Shown: positions 52,426 to 62,100 of the stretch, in pieces
Position numbering within the stretch: the first letter of the stretch is position 1
Layout: every line of letters starts with the position of its first letter
Assembly: GCA_044356745.1 (NCBI GenBank)
Contig: JBIKVP010000002.1
Location: forward strand, 6,381 to 70,380
Direction: 5' to 3'
Length of the DNA stretch: 64,000 nucleotides
DNA from: JBIKVP01 sp044356745
GTDB lineage: Bacteria; Pseudomonadota; Alphaproteobacteria; Rhizobiales; Beijerinckiaceae
Translations under genes and position numbers: made by a program
The notes under the pieces: model-generated
What the model saw: only the letters and a program-made list of their open reading frames with translations
Database searches by the model: none
What the model was told of the DNA's origin: nothing

Positions 52426-53599
52426 CAGACATTGTCCCGTGTGTTAACGGGTCTTTTGCAGTTTTTTTTTCGCTCATACCAGCGTTTGATTGCTGTGTAT
52501 CATGTCCCATCGTGCTTTGATTATGATCCGATGGCGCGGCTTTCGTTTCATGAGCATCTGGTCTGAATTTATCTTTATTCGATATCATATCAGGCGTTGG
52601 CGATGATTTTGGCGCTGGTTTAGGTGATTTTTCGCCGTTGCTTTGTGTGCGTCTGATATAAAGACGCACCCGTTTAATGCGTCGTGCATCAGCATCAAGA
52701 ACATCACACTCTAATCCAAAGGGGAGTTCAATCACTTCGCCACGCGCTGGCACACGTCCTGTAATGGTTGTGATGAGACCTGCAAGCGTATCAATGCCCT
52801 CAGCAATATCATCCTCAGCGAGATTAAACTTCAATATATCAGCAGCTTCTTCAAGAGAAACACGCGCATCTGCAATGTATGTATCTTCACCTAATGATTG
52901 AATGGCGGGAGCGCCATCGTCATCATGCTCATCTTCAATATCCCCCACGACCATTTCTACAAGATCTTCAATTGAGATTAGTCCGTCTGTACCGCCATAT
53001 TCATCAATGACAAGTGCCATGTGTGTGCGTGTCGCTTGCATACGTGCAAGCAGATCAACAGCAGGCATAGAGGGGGGGGCGTAAAGCACAGGGCGTAAAA
53101 TACGGGCACTTGCAAGTGTTTGACTTAAATCAACACTTGCAAGGTTGGGGATATCAAGGCGATCATTCTTGCGCCGTACACGTGCGACAACGGGTGCTTT
53201 TTCTGCACACGCAGCCAAATGATCAACGAAGTCACGGATATGTACCATGCCTCGGGGATCGTCGAGTGTTTCGCCATAAACGGGTAGGCGCGAGTGTCCA
53301 GCGGCTCGAAATGCTTTGAGGGTATCTCCCAAAGACATTTCAGCAGGTATTGCGATAATGTCAGCGCGCGGAACCATGACATCGCCAACACGCAGACCCC
53401 TGAGCTTAAGAATATTTTGAAGCATTGCCCGCTCTTGCGGGGAAAAGTCCGTGTTGTTAGGCGTATTTTCTGCAAGTGCATCGACGAGCTCTTCACGTGG
53501 AGAGTGAAGACCGATGCGGACGCGCAAGCGAGTCAATAACAGGTCAAGCCAACGGGGAGATGATGTGTTGAGAGGTTCAGAAGGGGACGATGTTGACAT
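52418..53599 (-). CDS. corC: CorC/TlyC-family CBS-domain protein
   Basis: This 393-residue protein lacks a membrane domain. It has SPQERAMLQNILKLRGLRVGDVMVPRADI, here seen as the MVPRADI start of a CBS pair, then VIDEYGGTDGLISIEDLVEMVVGDI and a CorC_HlyC transporter-associated C-terminal domain (AGLITTITGRVPARGE). The last 80 residues or so are a disordered, charged tail. CorC proteins have been linked to Mg/Co efflux. It heads a corC-lnt-HTH operon; ybeY and phoH usually precede it but are not in this window. Confidence 0.9.
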   Translation of the reverse strand: MSTSSPSEPLNTSSPRWLDLLLTRLRVRIGLHSPREELVDALAENTPNNTDFSPQERAMLQNILKLRGLRVGDVMVPRADIIAIPAEMSLGDTLKAFRAAGHSRLPVYGETLDDPRGMVHIRDFVDHLAACAEKAPVVARVRRKNDRLDIPNLASVDLSQTLASARILRPVLYAPPSMPAVDLLARMQATRTHMALVIDEYGGTDGLISIEDLVEMVVGDIEDEHDDDGAPAIQSLGEDTYIADARVSLEEAADILKFNLAEDDIAEGIDTLAGLITTITGRVPARGEVIELPFGLECDVLDADARRIKRVRLYIRRTQSNGEKSPKPAPKSSPTPDMISNKDKFRPDAHETKAAPSDHNQSTMGHDTQQSNAGMSEKKTAKDPLTHGTMSDV

Positions 53600-54287
53600 C
53601 AGTCGATGGAGCCTTTGAAGCGATTTAGCGAATCATTATATACAGGAGTGAGGTTCCACAACAAGGGCATACAATGTAGAAGAGGCGTTTAAAATATACT
53701 CAGGGTATGTGAAATAAGCAACTATGGCTTGACAATTCAAAAACCTTGCCCACATCACCCGTTTAATATCTTTTCATTTAACTGTTCGTCAATCCCATTT
53801 GGTGTTGTATGGATAGGACGGAGTAGGTGGACTGGGTGAAAGTGTTATTGAAGTGATCGACGTTCCTGACGGTAGAGGTTGCGGTTAAGAGTGCACCTTT
53901 AGAGGGTTGTCAGGTCTTTTTTTAACATTCACTGCAGTGTATCAGGGCGCTTAGTTTTTGTTTATGTCATTTGAGCAGCTTGCGACAATTTCATGCCGCA
54001 AGAGTGTTTTTGTAAACATGATCACTTTGACTTATGTGCAGCCTGTTATCTTGTGGGTGTAGACTGCCACCACTGTCAGATGAGGTCAAGCGCTTGCATT
54101 GAGAAAATCGTTGATAACGGTGTTCTGATGTTTCGCTCGCTTGGCACTTAAGAGGTGATCACTCCGATGATGATATTGTCGGTGTGTTGATCTCACAAAC
54201 AACACAATACGTGCCTGTTAGCATGATGGAATATTGAATCAAAAGGCTCTTTGAGGCCTTTGAGCGTTCAAAAGTGGAGAAAAAAAG
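53600..54287. other. long gene-free region between corC and rpoD
   Basis: No protein gene is seen in these 688 bases. CTTGACA (53728-53734), 14 bases, then CCCACAT resembles a heat-shock sigma-32 promoter facing rpoD. CCTGAC (53865-53870) pairs with GTCAGG (53909-53914), followed by TCTTTTTTT, a likely terminator. The last part (about 53930-54287) is probably the rpoD promoter and leader; no structure was recognised there. Confidence 0.5.
53765..53923 (+). ncRNA. candidate small RNA with intrinsic terminator upstream of rpoD
   Basis: If the heat-shock-like promoter near 53728 is used, a transcript of about 160 nt would end at the hairpin CCTGAC/GTCAGG plus T-tract at 53865-53923. The loop holds an inner AGAGGT/ACCTTT pairing. 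I recognise no known RNA family. This is a prediction from promoter and terminator patterns only. Confidence 0.25.
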
Positions 54288-56330
54288 ATGGCGGCCAAGT
54301 CAAAAGAGCGTAGCGATGCTGAGACACCTGTTGATGTTGTCTCTGATGGGCCTTTGCTCGATCTGACCGATGCCGCTGTTAAGCGGATGATTAAGCTCGC
54401 AAAAAAGCGTGGCTATGTCACATATGAAGCGCTTAATGGTGTTCTCCCTTCGGAAGAGTTCACCTCTGAACAGATTGAGGATGTACTTGCTCAGCTCAAT
54501 GAGATGGGAATCAACGTTATTGAAGCAGAGGATGCTGCTGAAGAGGGTGAAGGCGAGGAAGCGGGAGAAGAAGACGTTGAAGGCGGTGACCTGATCGAAG
54601 TCTCGCGTTCAACAGCCGTTGCGACTACGCGATCAACCGAAGTTGCGGATCGCACCGATGATCCCGTACGCATGTATTTACGTGAAATGGGTGCGGTTGA
54701 GCTGCTCTCACGTGAGGGTGAGATTGCGATTGCCAAGCGCATTGAAGCAGGCAGAGAGGCGATGATTGCGGGTCTTTGTGAAAGTCCGCTGACCTTTCAG
54801 GCGATTATTATTTGGCGTGATGAGTTGATGGAAGGTCGCGTACTTCTACGTGATATTATTGACCTCGAAGCCACCTACGCTGGTCCTGATGCTAAAGGTG
54901 CACCTATCATTCCCTCAACGGATATTGCCGCTGGAATCGTTGCAAGTCCTCTTGAGAATATTCCACCCCCCTCTCATTCAACCGGTGATCATGATGAGGA
55001 AATGGGCGAAGACACGGCTATCAGCGTTGAGCCAGAGATTGACGATGATGATTTAGAGAACAGCATTTCTCTTGCTGCTATGGAAGCTGAGCTTAAGCCT
55101 CGCGTTCTGACGACATTTGATAGTATTGCAGATAATTATAAAAAGCTTCGTCGTCTTCAGGTTGAGCATGTTGAGCAACGTTTGCAAAATTCAACGCTTA
55201 GCCCTGCCCAAGAGCGTAAATATAAAAAGCTTAAAGAAGAGATCGTGGCTGATGTGAAGTCGCTTTCGCTCAATGCCAATCGTATTGAGGCACTCGTTGA
55301 GCAACTGCATGATATTAACCGCCGGTTGATGTCGCTTGAAGGACGCCTCATGCGTCTTGGGGAAAGCTATGGCGTGGCGCGTGATGAATTTCTTAAGCAT
55401 TATCAAAATGCTGAGCTTGATCCAAAATGGGTGCTGCGCATTTCTAAGCTTGGCGGTAAAGGTTGGAAGGAATTTGTCGCTAAAGGCAAGGATCAGATTA
55501 AAGAGCTACGTGAGCAAATTCATCACTTAGCGGCTGAAACAGGACTTGAAATTCAAGAGTTTCGCAAAATTGTTGCGCTCGTTCAAAGGGGCGAAAAAGA
55601 ATCCAGCCAAGCTAAAAAAGAAATGATTGAAGCCAACTTGCGGCTCGTTATTTCGATCGCTAAAAAATACACCAATCGCGGCCTGCAGTTTCTTGATCTT
55701 ATTCAGGAAGGCAATATCGGCCTTATGAAGGCGGTCGATAAATTTGAATATCGGCGCGGTTATAAATTTTCAACCTATGCTACATGGTGGATTCGTCAGG
55801 CGATTACGCGCTCAATTGCGGATCAAGCGCGCACAATTCGTATTCCAGTCCATATGATTGAGACGATTAATAAAATCGTTCGGACATCGCGCCAGATGCT
55901 TCATGAATCAGGGCGGGAGCCAACCCCTGAAGAGCTTGCCGAAAAACTCGCTATGCCGCTTGAAAAAGTGCGCAAGGTTCTCAAAATCGCAAAAGAGCCT
56001 GTTTCATTGGAGACTCCCATTGGAGACGAAGAAGATTCACACTTGGGCGATTTTATTGAGGATAAAAATGCTGTACTTCCGATTGAAGCAGCGATCCAGA
56101 CAAATTTACGCGAAACAACAACGCGCGTGCTCGCTTCTTTGACACCCCGTGAGGAGCGGGTATTGCGGATGCGTTTTGGTATCGGCATGAATACGGATCA
56201 TACGCTAGAGGAAGTGGGTCAGCAATTTTCAGTGACACGTGAGCGTATTCGTCAGATTGAGGCGAAAGCATTGCGCAAACTCAAGCATCCAAGCCGTTCG
56301 CGTAAACTCAGATCGTTTTTGGATAATTGA
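54288..56330 (+). CDS. rpoD: RNA polymerase primary sigma factor RpoD (sigma-70)
   Basis: This 680-residue housekeeping sigma has region 1.1 (LIKLAKKRGYVTYEALNGVLP type), an acidic linker, region 1.2 DPVRMYLREMGAVELLSREGE, a non-conserved insert with coiled coil, region 2 (FLDLIQEGNIGLMKAVDKFEY, KFSTYATWWIRQAITRSIAD), region 3 and region 4 with FSVTRERIRQIEAKALRKL. The ending HPSRSRKLRSFLDN is typical of alphaproteobacteria. GTGGAG precedes the ATG. A long leader region with a heat-shock-like promoter lies upstream. Confidence 0.97.
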   Translation: MAAKSKERSDAETPVDVVSDGPLLDLTDAAVKRMIKLAKKRGYVTYEALNGVLPSEEFTSEQIEDVLAQLNEMGINVIEAEDAAEEGEGEEAGEEDVEGGDLIEVSRSTAVATTRSTEVADRTDDPVRMYLREMGAVELLSREGEIAIAKRIEAGREAMIAGLCESPLTFQAIIIWRDELMEGRVLLRDIIDLEATYAGPDAKGAPIIPSTDIAAGIVASPLENIPPPSHSTGDHDEEMGEDTAISVEPEIDDDDLENSISLAAMEAELKPRVLTTFDSIADNYKKLRRLQVEHVEQRLQNSTLSPAQERKYKKLKEEIVADVKSLSLNANRIEALVEQLHDINRRLMSLEGRLMRLGESYGVARDEFLKHYQNAELDPKWVLRISKLGGKGWKEFVAKGKDQIKELREQIHHLAAETGLEIQEFRKIVALVQRGEKESSQAKKEMIEANLRLVISIAKKYTNRGLQFLDLIQEGNIGLMKAVDKFEYRRGYKFSTYATWWIRQAITRSIADQARTIRIPVHMIETINKIVRTSRQMLHESGREPTPEELAEKLAMPLEKVRKVLKIAKEPVSLETPIGDEEDSHLGDFIEDKNAVLPIEAAIQTNLRETTTRVLASLTPREERVLRMRFGIGMNTDHTLEEVGQQFSVTRERIRQIEAKALRKLKHPSRSRKLRSFLDN

Positions 56331-56358
56331 TCATATCAATACGCCATTATGCTTATTG

Positions 56359-56394
56359 GGAGCGTAAAAAAATGATTGTTACGTTTTACGTTCC
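56359..56394. terminator. hairpin between rpoD and the convergent small gene
   Basis: GGAGCGTAAAA pairs with TTTTACGTTCC around 14 bases, overlapping the 3' end of the minus-strand gene at 56379. There is no good T-tract outside the stem, so termination strength is uncertain. Confidence 0.35.
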
Positions 56395-56693
56395 AAAAAC
56401 TCAATGAGTGCTGATACAGCTTCGTCTGTCGTCACTTCCATCATCGCTTTTTGAATTTTAATGGCGCGGGATTTTTCACCTTCCGACATGATAAGAATGA
56501 CTGTTTCAAGCCCCGGACAGGCGGGATCATTGCATTCTATTTCTGATACCTTGATAGTGAAAGAGGTATCATTGTGTTGTTGGTTTAAATAATGAAGGAC
56601 ACTTACTTTAATGGCCTCTTGTGCCTGATCGTGTGCAGGATGAGATGAGGGTTTTAAGCGTTGTCGCCACTGGTTTAAATCAAATGCGCACAT
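56379..56693 (-). CDS. conserved hypothetical protein
   Basis: This 104-residue soluble protein has VSEIECNDPACPGLETVILIMSEGEKSRAIKI, shown here by its key CNDPACPG and GEKSRA parts, which I recall in small alphaproteobacterial proteins of unknown function. Its two Cys are four residues apart (Cys-Asn-Asp-Pro-Ala-Cys). It follows pyrE by 15 bases and probably shares its transcript with pyrE and the DUF59 gene. Confidence 0.75.
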   Translation of the reverse strand: MCAFDLNQWRQRLKPSSHPAHDQAQEAIKVSVLHYLNQQHNDTSFTIKVSEIECNDPACPGLETVILIMSEGEKSRAIKIQKAMMEVTTDEAVSALIEFLERKT

Positions 56694-56708
56694 CGTCTGT
56701 TTAAAAGG

Positions 56709-57344
56709 TTATGACATATCAGGCTTGAGAGACGAGCCGACCTCTTTAAGAAATGCAGCGGCGGTGAAAAGTGCATGATAGCGCAATCCCGTTTTTTCAA
56801 TCGTTTCACGTGCGCCTTCCTGACGGTCAACGAGCGTGAGAATCATCACGACATCTGCTCCCGCGTCACGACATGCCTCAACCGCTTTTAGAGCCGATTC
56901 GCCTGTTGTTGTCACATCTTCTAAGATAATGACGCGCTTGCTCTCGAGACTTTCGGTTGGATCGAGGCCTTCAATGAGTTTTTTTGCACCATAATCTTTG
57001 GGCTTTTTACGCACGAAAAAGCCTTTAATGGGATGCCCACGCTCAAAACTAAGCTGACATACCGCACTGGTGACAGGCACTGCGCCCATCTCAAGGCCGC
57101 CAACATAATCAGCGCCAATATTTTTCACCTCATCAAACAACAGACGTGCAAGCAATGCCGCGCCTTGTGGGTGAAACATTGTCGGCTTCATATCAAAATA
57201 AAAATGACTTTTACGCCCTGAAGCAAGTGTCACATCTTTTAATCCAAATGAACGCTGCTTGATGAGAGCAAACAATGTGCTGCGATCACGCTCGATATCA
57301 TGAGATGTCGCATGATGAAGGGTGGGCGATAAAACAGCACTCAT
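56709..57344 (-). CDS. pyrE: orotate phosphoribosyltransferase PyrE
   Basis: PyrE joins orotate and PRPP in pyrimidine synthesis. This 211-residue protein has the type I PRTase fold with ASGRKSHFYFDMKPTM, YVGGLEMGAVPVTSAV, FFVRKKPKDYGAKKLIEG and the PRPP loop VIILEDVTTTGESALKAV. It lies 18 bases after the DUF59 gene in a likely operon. Confidence 0.95.
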   Translation of the reverse strand: MSAVLSPTLHHATSHDIERDRSTLFALIKQRSFGLKDVTLASGRKSHFYFDMKPTMFHPQGAALLARLLFDEVKNIGADYVGGLEMGAVPVTSAVCQLSFERGHPIKGFFVRKKPKDYGAKKLIEGLDPTESLESKRVIILEDVTTTGESALKAVEACRDAGADVVMILTLVDRQEGARETIEKTGLRYHALFTAAAFLKEVGSSLKPDMS

Positions 57345-57362
57345 TGGATGATCCTTATCTTT

Positions 57363-57746
57363 TTACCACATATCAAGGGCGAAACGCGCCTGATCCGACA
57401 TGCGGCTTTGATCCCACGGTGGATCAAAAGTCATATTAACGCTCACGCCCGATACACCGCGTACTGCACCCACTGCATTTTCAACCCAGCCCGGCATTTG
57501 TCCTGCAACAGGGCAGCCCGGTGATGTTAATGTCATGTCAATGGTGACGTGCCAGTTTTCATTAACATCGACTTTATAAATCAGCCCAAGTTCATAAATA
57601 TCAACGGGAATTTCAGGGTCATAAACGGTTTTGAGCGCCGCAATAATATCATCAGTAATGCGATCAATTTCCTCTGGCGCGATGTCAGAGGGGATGGCCA
57701 CGGTTGGTGCATGCGGCAAAGTGCTGTCAGATGTCTCTATACTCAT
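57363..57746 (-). CDS. DUF59/MIP18-family protein (SufT-like iron-sulfur assembly factor)
   Basis: This 127-residue protein is a single MIP18 domain: ALKTVYDPEIPVDIYELGLIY, MTLTSPGCPVAGQMPGWVE with the conserved Cys, and a C-terminal DPPWDQSRMSDQARFALDMW. Such proteins (SufT, PaaD-like) help iron-sulfur cluster maturation. In rhizobia it usually sits in the suf operon, whereas here it heads a pyrE operon. Confidence 0.9.
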   Translation of the reverse strand: MSIETSDSTLPHAPTVAIPSDIAPEEIDRITDDIIAALKTVYDPEIPVDIYELGLIYKVDVNENWHVTIDMTLTSPGCPVAGQMPGWVENAVGAVRGVSGVSVNMTFDPPWDQSRMSDQARFALDMW

Positions 57747-58060
57747 ATCAGCACCATAACGCCTTCTTGTGTTTAAGGAAATAGAACAACCTCATATTTT
57801 GCATGGCGCGAGCATACAAGTTGAGCTTAAATTTAATCAACATGTCATTCCTTCATTAAACAGGTATTGATGTTAAACGCAGGTGTGTGCGTCAGAGCAC
57901 ACGATTTGTGCATAAGGGCTTTGCGAAAATGGTTGGTTTCGTCTAAGGTCTCATGAGCATGATCTATACGGGGCGTAAGGTCATTGTTGAAAAGTGTCTC
58001 AATTGGCGCTGATCTTGGTTTAAACACAGTCAAAATGATATTTCGCAAGGGGATATAGAG
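57747..58060. other. gene-free divergent region upstream of a lipoprotein gene
   Basis: No convincing gene is seen in these 314 bases. GTGTGC-gtcaga-GCACAC (57885-57902) forms a hairpin without a T-tract. The region should hold the promoters of the DUF59-pyrE operon and of the lipoprotein gene. Confidence 0.4.
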
Positions 58061-58324
58061 ATGAAAAAAGTTTTATGTGCGGTTGCACTTCTGCTTAGCG
58101 TTACAGCATGTAATACACCTGGTGAGAGAGCCGCTGGTGGTGCGCTTATTGGCGGTGCAACGGGTGCTGCCATTGGTGGTTTAGCGACGGGGCGTGCAGG
58201 TGGCGCTGTTGCAGGTGGCTTGATTGGCGCTGCGGGCGGCGCGATTATTGGTGCGTCAACAGCACCCGATCCTTGCCCTTACGGCACGTATCGTGATCGT
58301 TATGGTAATGTCTATTGCCGCTAG
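58061..58324 (+). CDS. glycine-zipper outer membrane lipoprotein
   Basis: This 87-residue protein has a lipoprotein signal with lipobox VTAC (Cys17), then a Gly/Ala zipper (GGALIGGATGAAIGGLATG and further GxxxG repeats) and a short C-terminal part with two Cys (DPCPYGTY, NVYCR). The zipper suggests membrane insertion or oligomerisation like SlyB/OsmB-type small lipoproteins. AAGGGGATATAGAG precedes the ATG. A strong terminator follows. Confidence 0.82.
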   Translation: MKKVLCAVALLLSVTACNTPGERAAGGALIGGATGAAIGGLATGRAGGAVAGGLIGAAGGAIIGASTAPDPCPYGTYRDRYGNVYCR

Positions 58325-58351
58325 GAACTATCACCCTTTTAAAAGACATGA

Positions 58352-58378
58352 GCCGCTCCTTAGGGGGCGGTTTTTTTT
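58352..58378 (+). terminator. intrinsic terminator after the lipoprotein gene
   Basis: GCCGCTCC pairs with GGGGGCGG around a short loop, followed by eight T. Confidence 0.87.
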
Positions 58379-58632
58379 ATATCTGATCTATTAACGGGCT
58401 CTATTTCGCTTGTGAATTTTTCACACATGCCACTGTTTTCTGTTGGCAAGTTGTAAATCGTCATTAACGTATCTGTACATTGCGTGATTCGTCATCGACA
58501 AGGGTGTGAATTAAGGTCATTTTTAAAGCGGTGTTATGCAACACTCTGTTTTTAAATAAGTTTTTATGATGATTTTTTCAAAACATGGTGCGAAAGCGCC
58601 GCAATTTTCTGATGTGACAAAAAGAGGCGACT

Positions 58633-59001
58633 TTGTTTTCAAGTTTATCGACACGCAAAATGGGACGCTTTATGGCCAAAACCCCTTTTTCAGGCTTTAG
58701 CTCTGCCAGCGCAATGACATCAGGTTTTGCCGCGCGTGCTCTTAGTCGCTTACGTCGCCATATCGTTTCAAGCCGTCTTGATCATTTGATGTCTGAAGAT
58801 CCCTATGTCGTTTTAGGGGCTAAACGCACCCTCACGAATGATCAGTTGAAGGCACTTTATCGACGTTGTGTTGCTGAGGTGCATCCTGATCGTATCATTG
58901 CACGTGGCTACTCTCCGGATGTGTTGCGTAAAGCGTCTGATCGCCTTGCTTTGGTCAATGCGGCTTGGAAGCGCATCAAAGATGAACGCGGTATCAGCTA
59001 A
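58633..59001 (+). CDS. small J-domain protein (DjlA-like C-terminal part only)
   Basis: This protein of up to 122 residues ends in a J domain: DPYVVLGAKRTLTNDQLKALYR, AEVHPDRIIARGY with the essential HPD, and RLALVNAAWKRIKDERG. That resembles the C-terminal J domain of DjlA, but the TerB domain that normally precedes it is missing; instead there are about 50 residues rich in Ser and Arg. It should stimulate DnaK. The TTG start at 58633 follows AGAGG by five bases; ATG 58660 or 58672 are alternatives. Confidence 0.75.
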   Translation: MFSSLSTRKMGRFMAKTPFSGFSSASAMTSGFAARALSRLRRHIVSSRLDHLMSEDPYVVLGAKRTLTNDQLKALYRRCVAEVHPDRIIARGYSPDVLRKASDRLALVNAAWKRIKDERGIS

Positions 59002-59107
59002 AAAACTCACGCTGTTGTTGGTTTTCACGTTCACAATCCATCCGTATTTATCCTGTAACCTTCTTTAAAGTCTATGCGATGCTGTTCGCGCTTGAAGGGA
59101 GAGGGAT

Positions 59108-62100
59108 GTGAGCGATATTCCGAGTTTTAAAGCGCCTTATGCGTGCGATGATGTCGCGCTCGCGCAGCGCATATGGCCGCAGGTGAGTGCACTTTCTCAA
59201 GAGCAGCATGAGGAAATGTTGTCATTAGGGCAGCGTCTCATCCGTGCGATGCGTGTGCCGCGCAGCGGAATAGGCACACTTGATGACGTCTTGCGCGAGT
59301 ATGCTTTAACGAGCCGTGAAGGTCTGGCGCTTATGGCGCTTGCCGAAGCCTTGTTGCGTATCCCTGACGCCACAACGGCTGATGCGCTTATTGAAGATAA
59401 AATCATTCAGGGTGATTTTTCCCATCACATTGTACAATCGGGAACGTGGCTGGCCAGTGCGTCAGCGTGGGCGCTTGGATTGTCTGATCGATTGCTTAAA
59501 GAAGATGATGACACGGCTTCTGTTTGGCAACGTTTATTGAAACGCTTAGGCCAGCCAACGATGCGCATCGCTATTCGTCAGATGATGCGCTTGATGGGAA
59601 CGCATTTTGTTTTTGCACCGACCATTGAAGAAGCGCTGGCAAAATCAGCCACTCACGTTCACGCCCCGCAGACACACTTTTCATTTGATATGCTTGGGGA
59701 AGGTGCGCGCACCGAGGATGACGCGATCCGTTATTTTAATGCTTATCACCATGCGATAATGACGCTTAAGCAGAATGAATCTTTCGAAAATCACCAACGG
59801 TGCGGCATCTCAATCAAGTTGTCGGCGCTTCATCCGCGTTATGAGGCTATGCAGGAATCTCAGGTTCTTGAGGAGCTTGTGCCGCGCGTTGTTGTGCTTG
59901 CGCGTCTTGCTCAAAAGGGGGGCATTCCTTTAACCATTGATGCTGAAGAGGCCGAGCGTTTAGAGTTGTCCTTGTCCGTGATAGGGACTGTTCTGGCGCA
60001 GCTTTCAATAGATATTCAAGACGATAAAAACGCCATGTTCGGGATTGCGGTTCAAGCGTATCAAAAACGTGCGCTTGATGTGATTGAGCATATTGATGTG
60101 TTATCGCGCCACTTCAAACGGCGCTTAAGTGTGCGTCTTGTTAAAGGGGCTTATTGGGATACTGAAATTAAGCGGGCGCAAGAACATGGCCTTGAAGATT
60201 ATCCGGTTTTTACACGTAAAGCCATGACAGATATGCATTATCTCGCATGTGCAAAGCGCTTGCTTGATTTGCGAGACAATCTTTATCCGCAGTTTGCTAC
60301 GCACAATGCCATGAGTATTGCTCACATTGTGACCATGACACAGGGAGATGTTTCTGGCTATGAATTCCAGCGGCTTCATGGCATGGGCGAATTACTTTAT
60401 GATGCGCTTTTAAAGGATTATCCTGATGTGATATGCCGCATTTATGCCCCTGTGGGTGGTCATAAAGATTTGCTTGCCTATCTTGTGCGGCGCTTGCTTG
60501 AAAATGGTGCCAATACATCTTTTGTTGCACATGCATCTGATCTTCATATCCCTATTGAGGCACTTTTAAAGCGTCCTGACGTGATGATCAAAACGCCTGA
60601 TAATGCACGCCATACGCGTATTCCTCTTCCTATTGAGCTTTTTGGTATGGCGCGCCGCAATTCACGAGGGATTGCTTGGGGGCATCGCAAGAGCCGTGAC
60701 GCGTTGTTTCATCAGGTGCAAGAATCTTTTGCGCGTTATTATGAGAAGGTACTGCTTGAGAGCGGAACATCGAAGGACTATCCCATCAAGCGCCCTCATG
60801 ACGGCCACGTGATTGGCTTTAGAAAACAGTTTCAAAAAGACGATCTTGAAGCGGCATGGATACGGGTCAATGCTGGCTTTTTGCAATGGTCGCATCAACC
60901 TGTTGAAGCGCGTGTGCAGGTTCTTGAGCGTATGGCGCAAGCACTTGAGAATAATCGCGCTCATCTTATGGCGCTCTTAATTCATGAGGCAGGGAAAACA
61001 TGGGATGACGCGCTTAATGAGTGGCGCGAGGCCATTGATTTTTGCCGTTATTATGCCGGTCAAGCCCGCTTAATGCTTAAAGAGCCTACAACACTCCCTG
61101 GTACTACGGGCGAAGATAATCGCCTAATATGGCGCTCGCGTGGGGTATGGATTGCGATATCTCCGTGGAATTTTCCACTTGCGATTTTCACGGGGCAAAT
61201 TGCGGCCGCACTTGTCACGGGAAATACGGTCATTGCTAAAGCGGCTGAGCAAACGCCACTCATTGCGCGCGCGGCTGTGACATTATTTTTTGAAGCGGGT
61301 TTGCCGCCTGATGTGCTTGCGCTTGTAGAGGGCGATGGTTTAGTTGGGGCAACTTTGATTGCAGATCGGCGCGTTGCGGGTGTGGTCTTTACAGGGAGTA
61401 TGCAAACGGCACGCCATATTCAACGTGATCTTGCGCAATCAGACGGCGGTATTGTGCCTTTAATCGCCGAAACGGGAGGCATTAATGCGATGATCGCGGA
61501 TGCGAGTGCACTTCCAGAACAACTTGTGGATGATGTCATTGCATCAGCATTTCGTTCAGCAGGACAACGTTGCTCGGCTTTGCGCTTGTTATGTCTCCAA
61601 ACAGACATTGCCGATGATGTCATCACTATGCTGATTGGTGCGCTCAGAAGCCTGACAATCGGTGATCCGTGTGCATTCTCCACACATATTGGGCCTGTGA
61701 TTGATCATGACGCGCTGTCTCGACTCCAAGAAGCTTGTGATCATGCTCAAGAGCGTGGCACATTGCTTTATAAGGGAGATTTGCCTTCAAATCCGGCGCT
61801 TAAGGCGGGTACTTTTTTTGCCCCGCACATTTTTGAAATTCAGCATGTGCGCGATCTGCGCGATGAAATTTTTGGCCCTGTCCTTCACATCGTGCGCTAT
61901 GAGGCACGTAATTTCGAACAGATGCTCCATGAGATTGATCAGTTGGGCTATGGTCTCACACTTGGACTCGCCACCCGAATCACCTCGCGTATGGCGTATG
62001 TCAGTGAACGTTTGCGCATCGGCAATATCTATATCAATCGCAGTATGATTGGGGCAGTGGTGGGCTCACAACCCTTTGGTGGTATAGGGTTGTCAGGCAC

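Noticed and set aside
56797..56815. Half parS-like sequence GTTTCACGTG in pyrE
   Set aside because: Only one half of the palindrome matches; the other half differs, so ParB binding is unlikely.
57845..58048. 67-codon minus-strand frame in the gap before the lipoprotein gene
   Set aside because: No ribosome-binding site, no recognisable motif, and it overlaps the expected promoter region.
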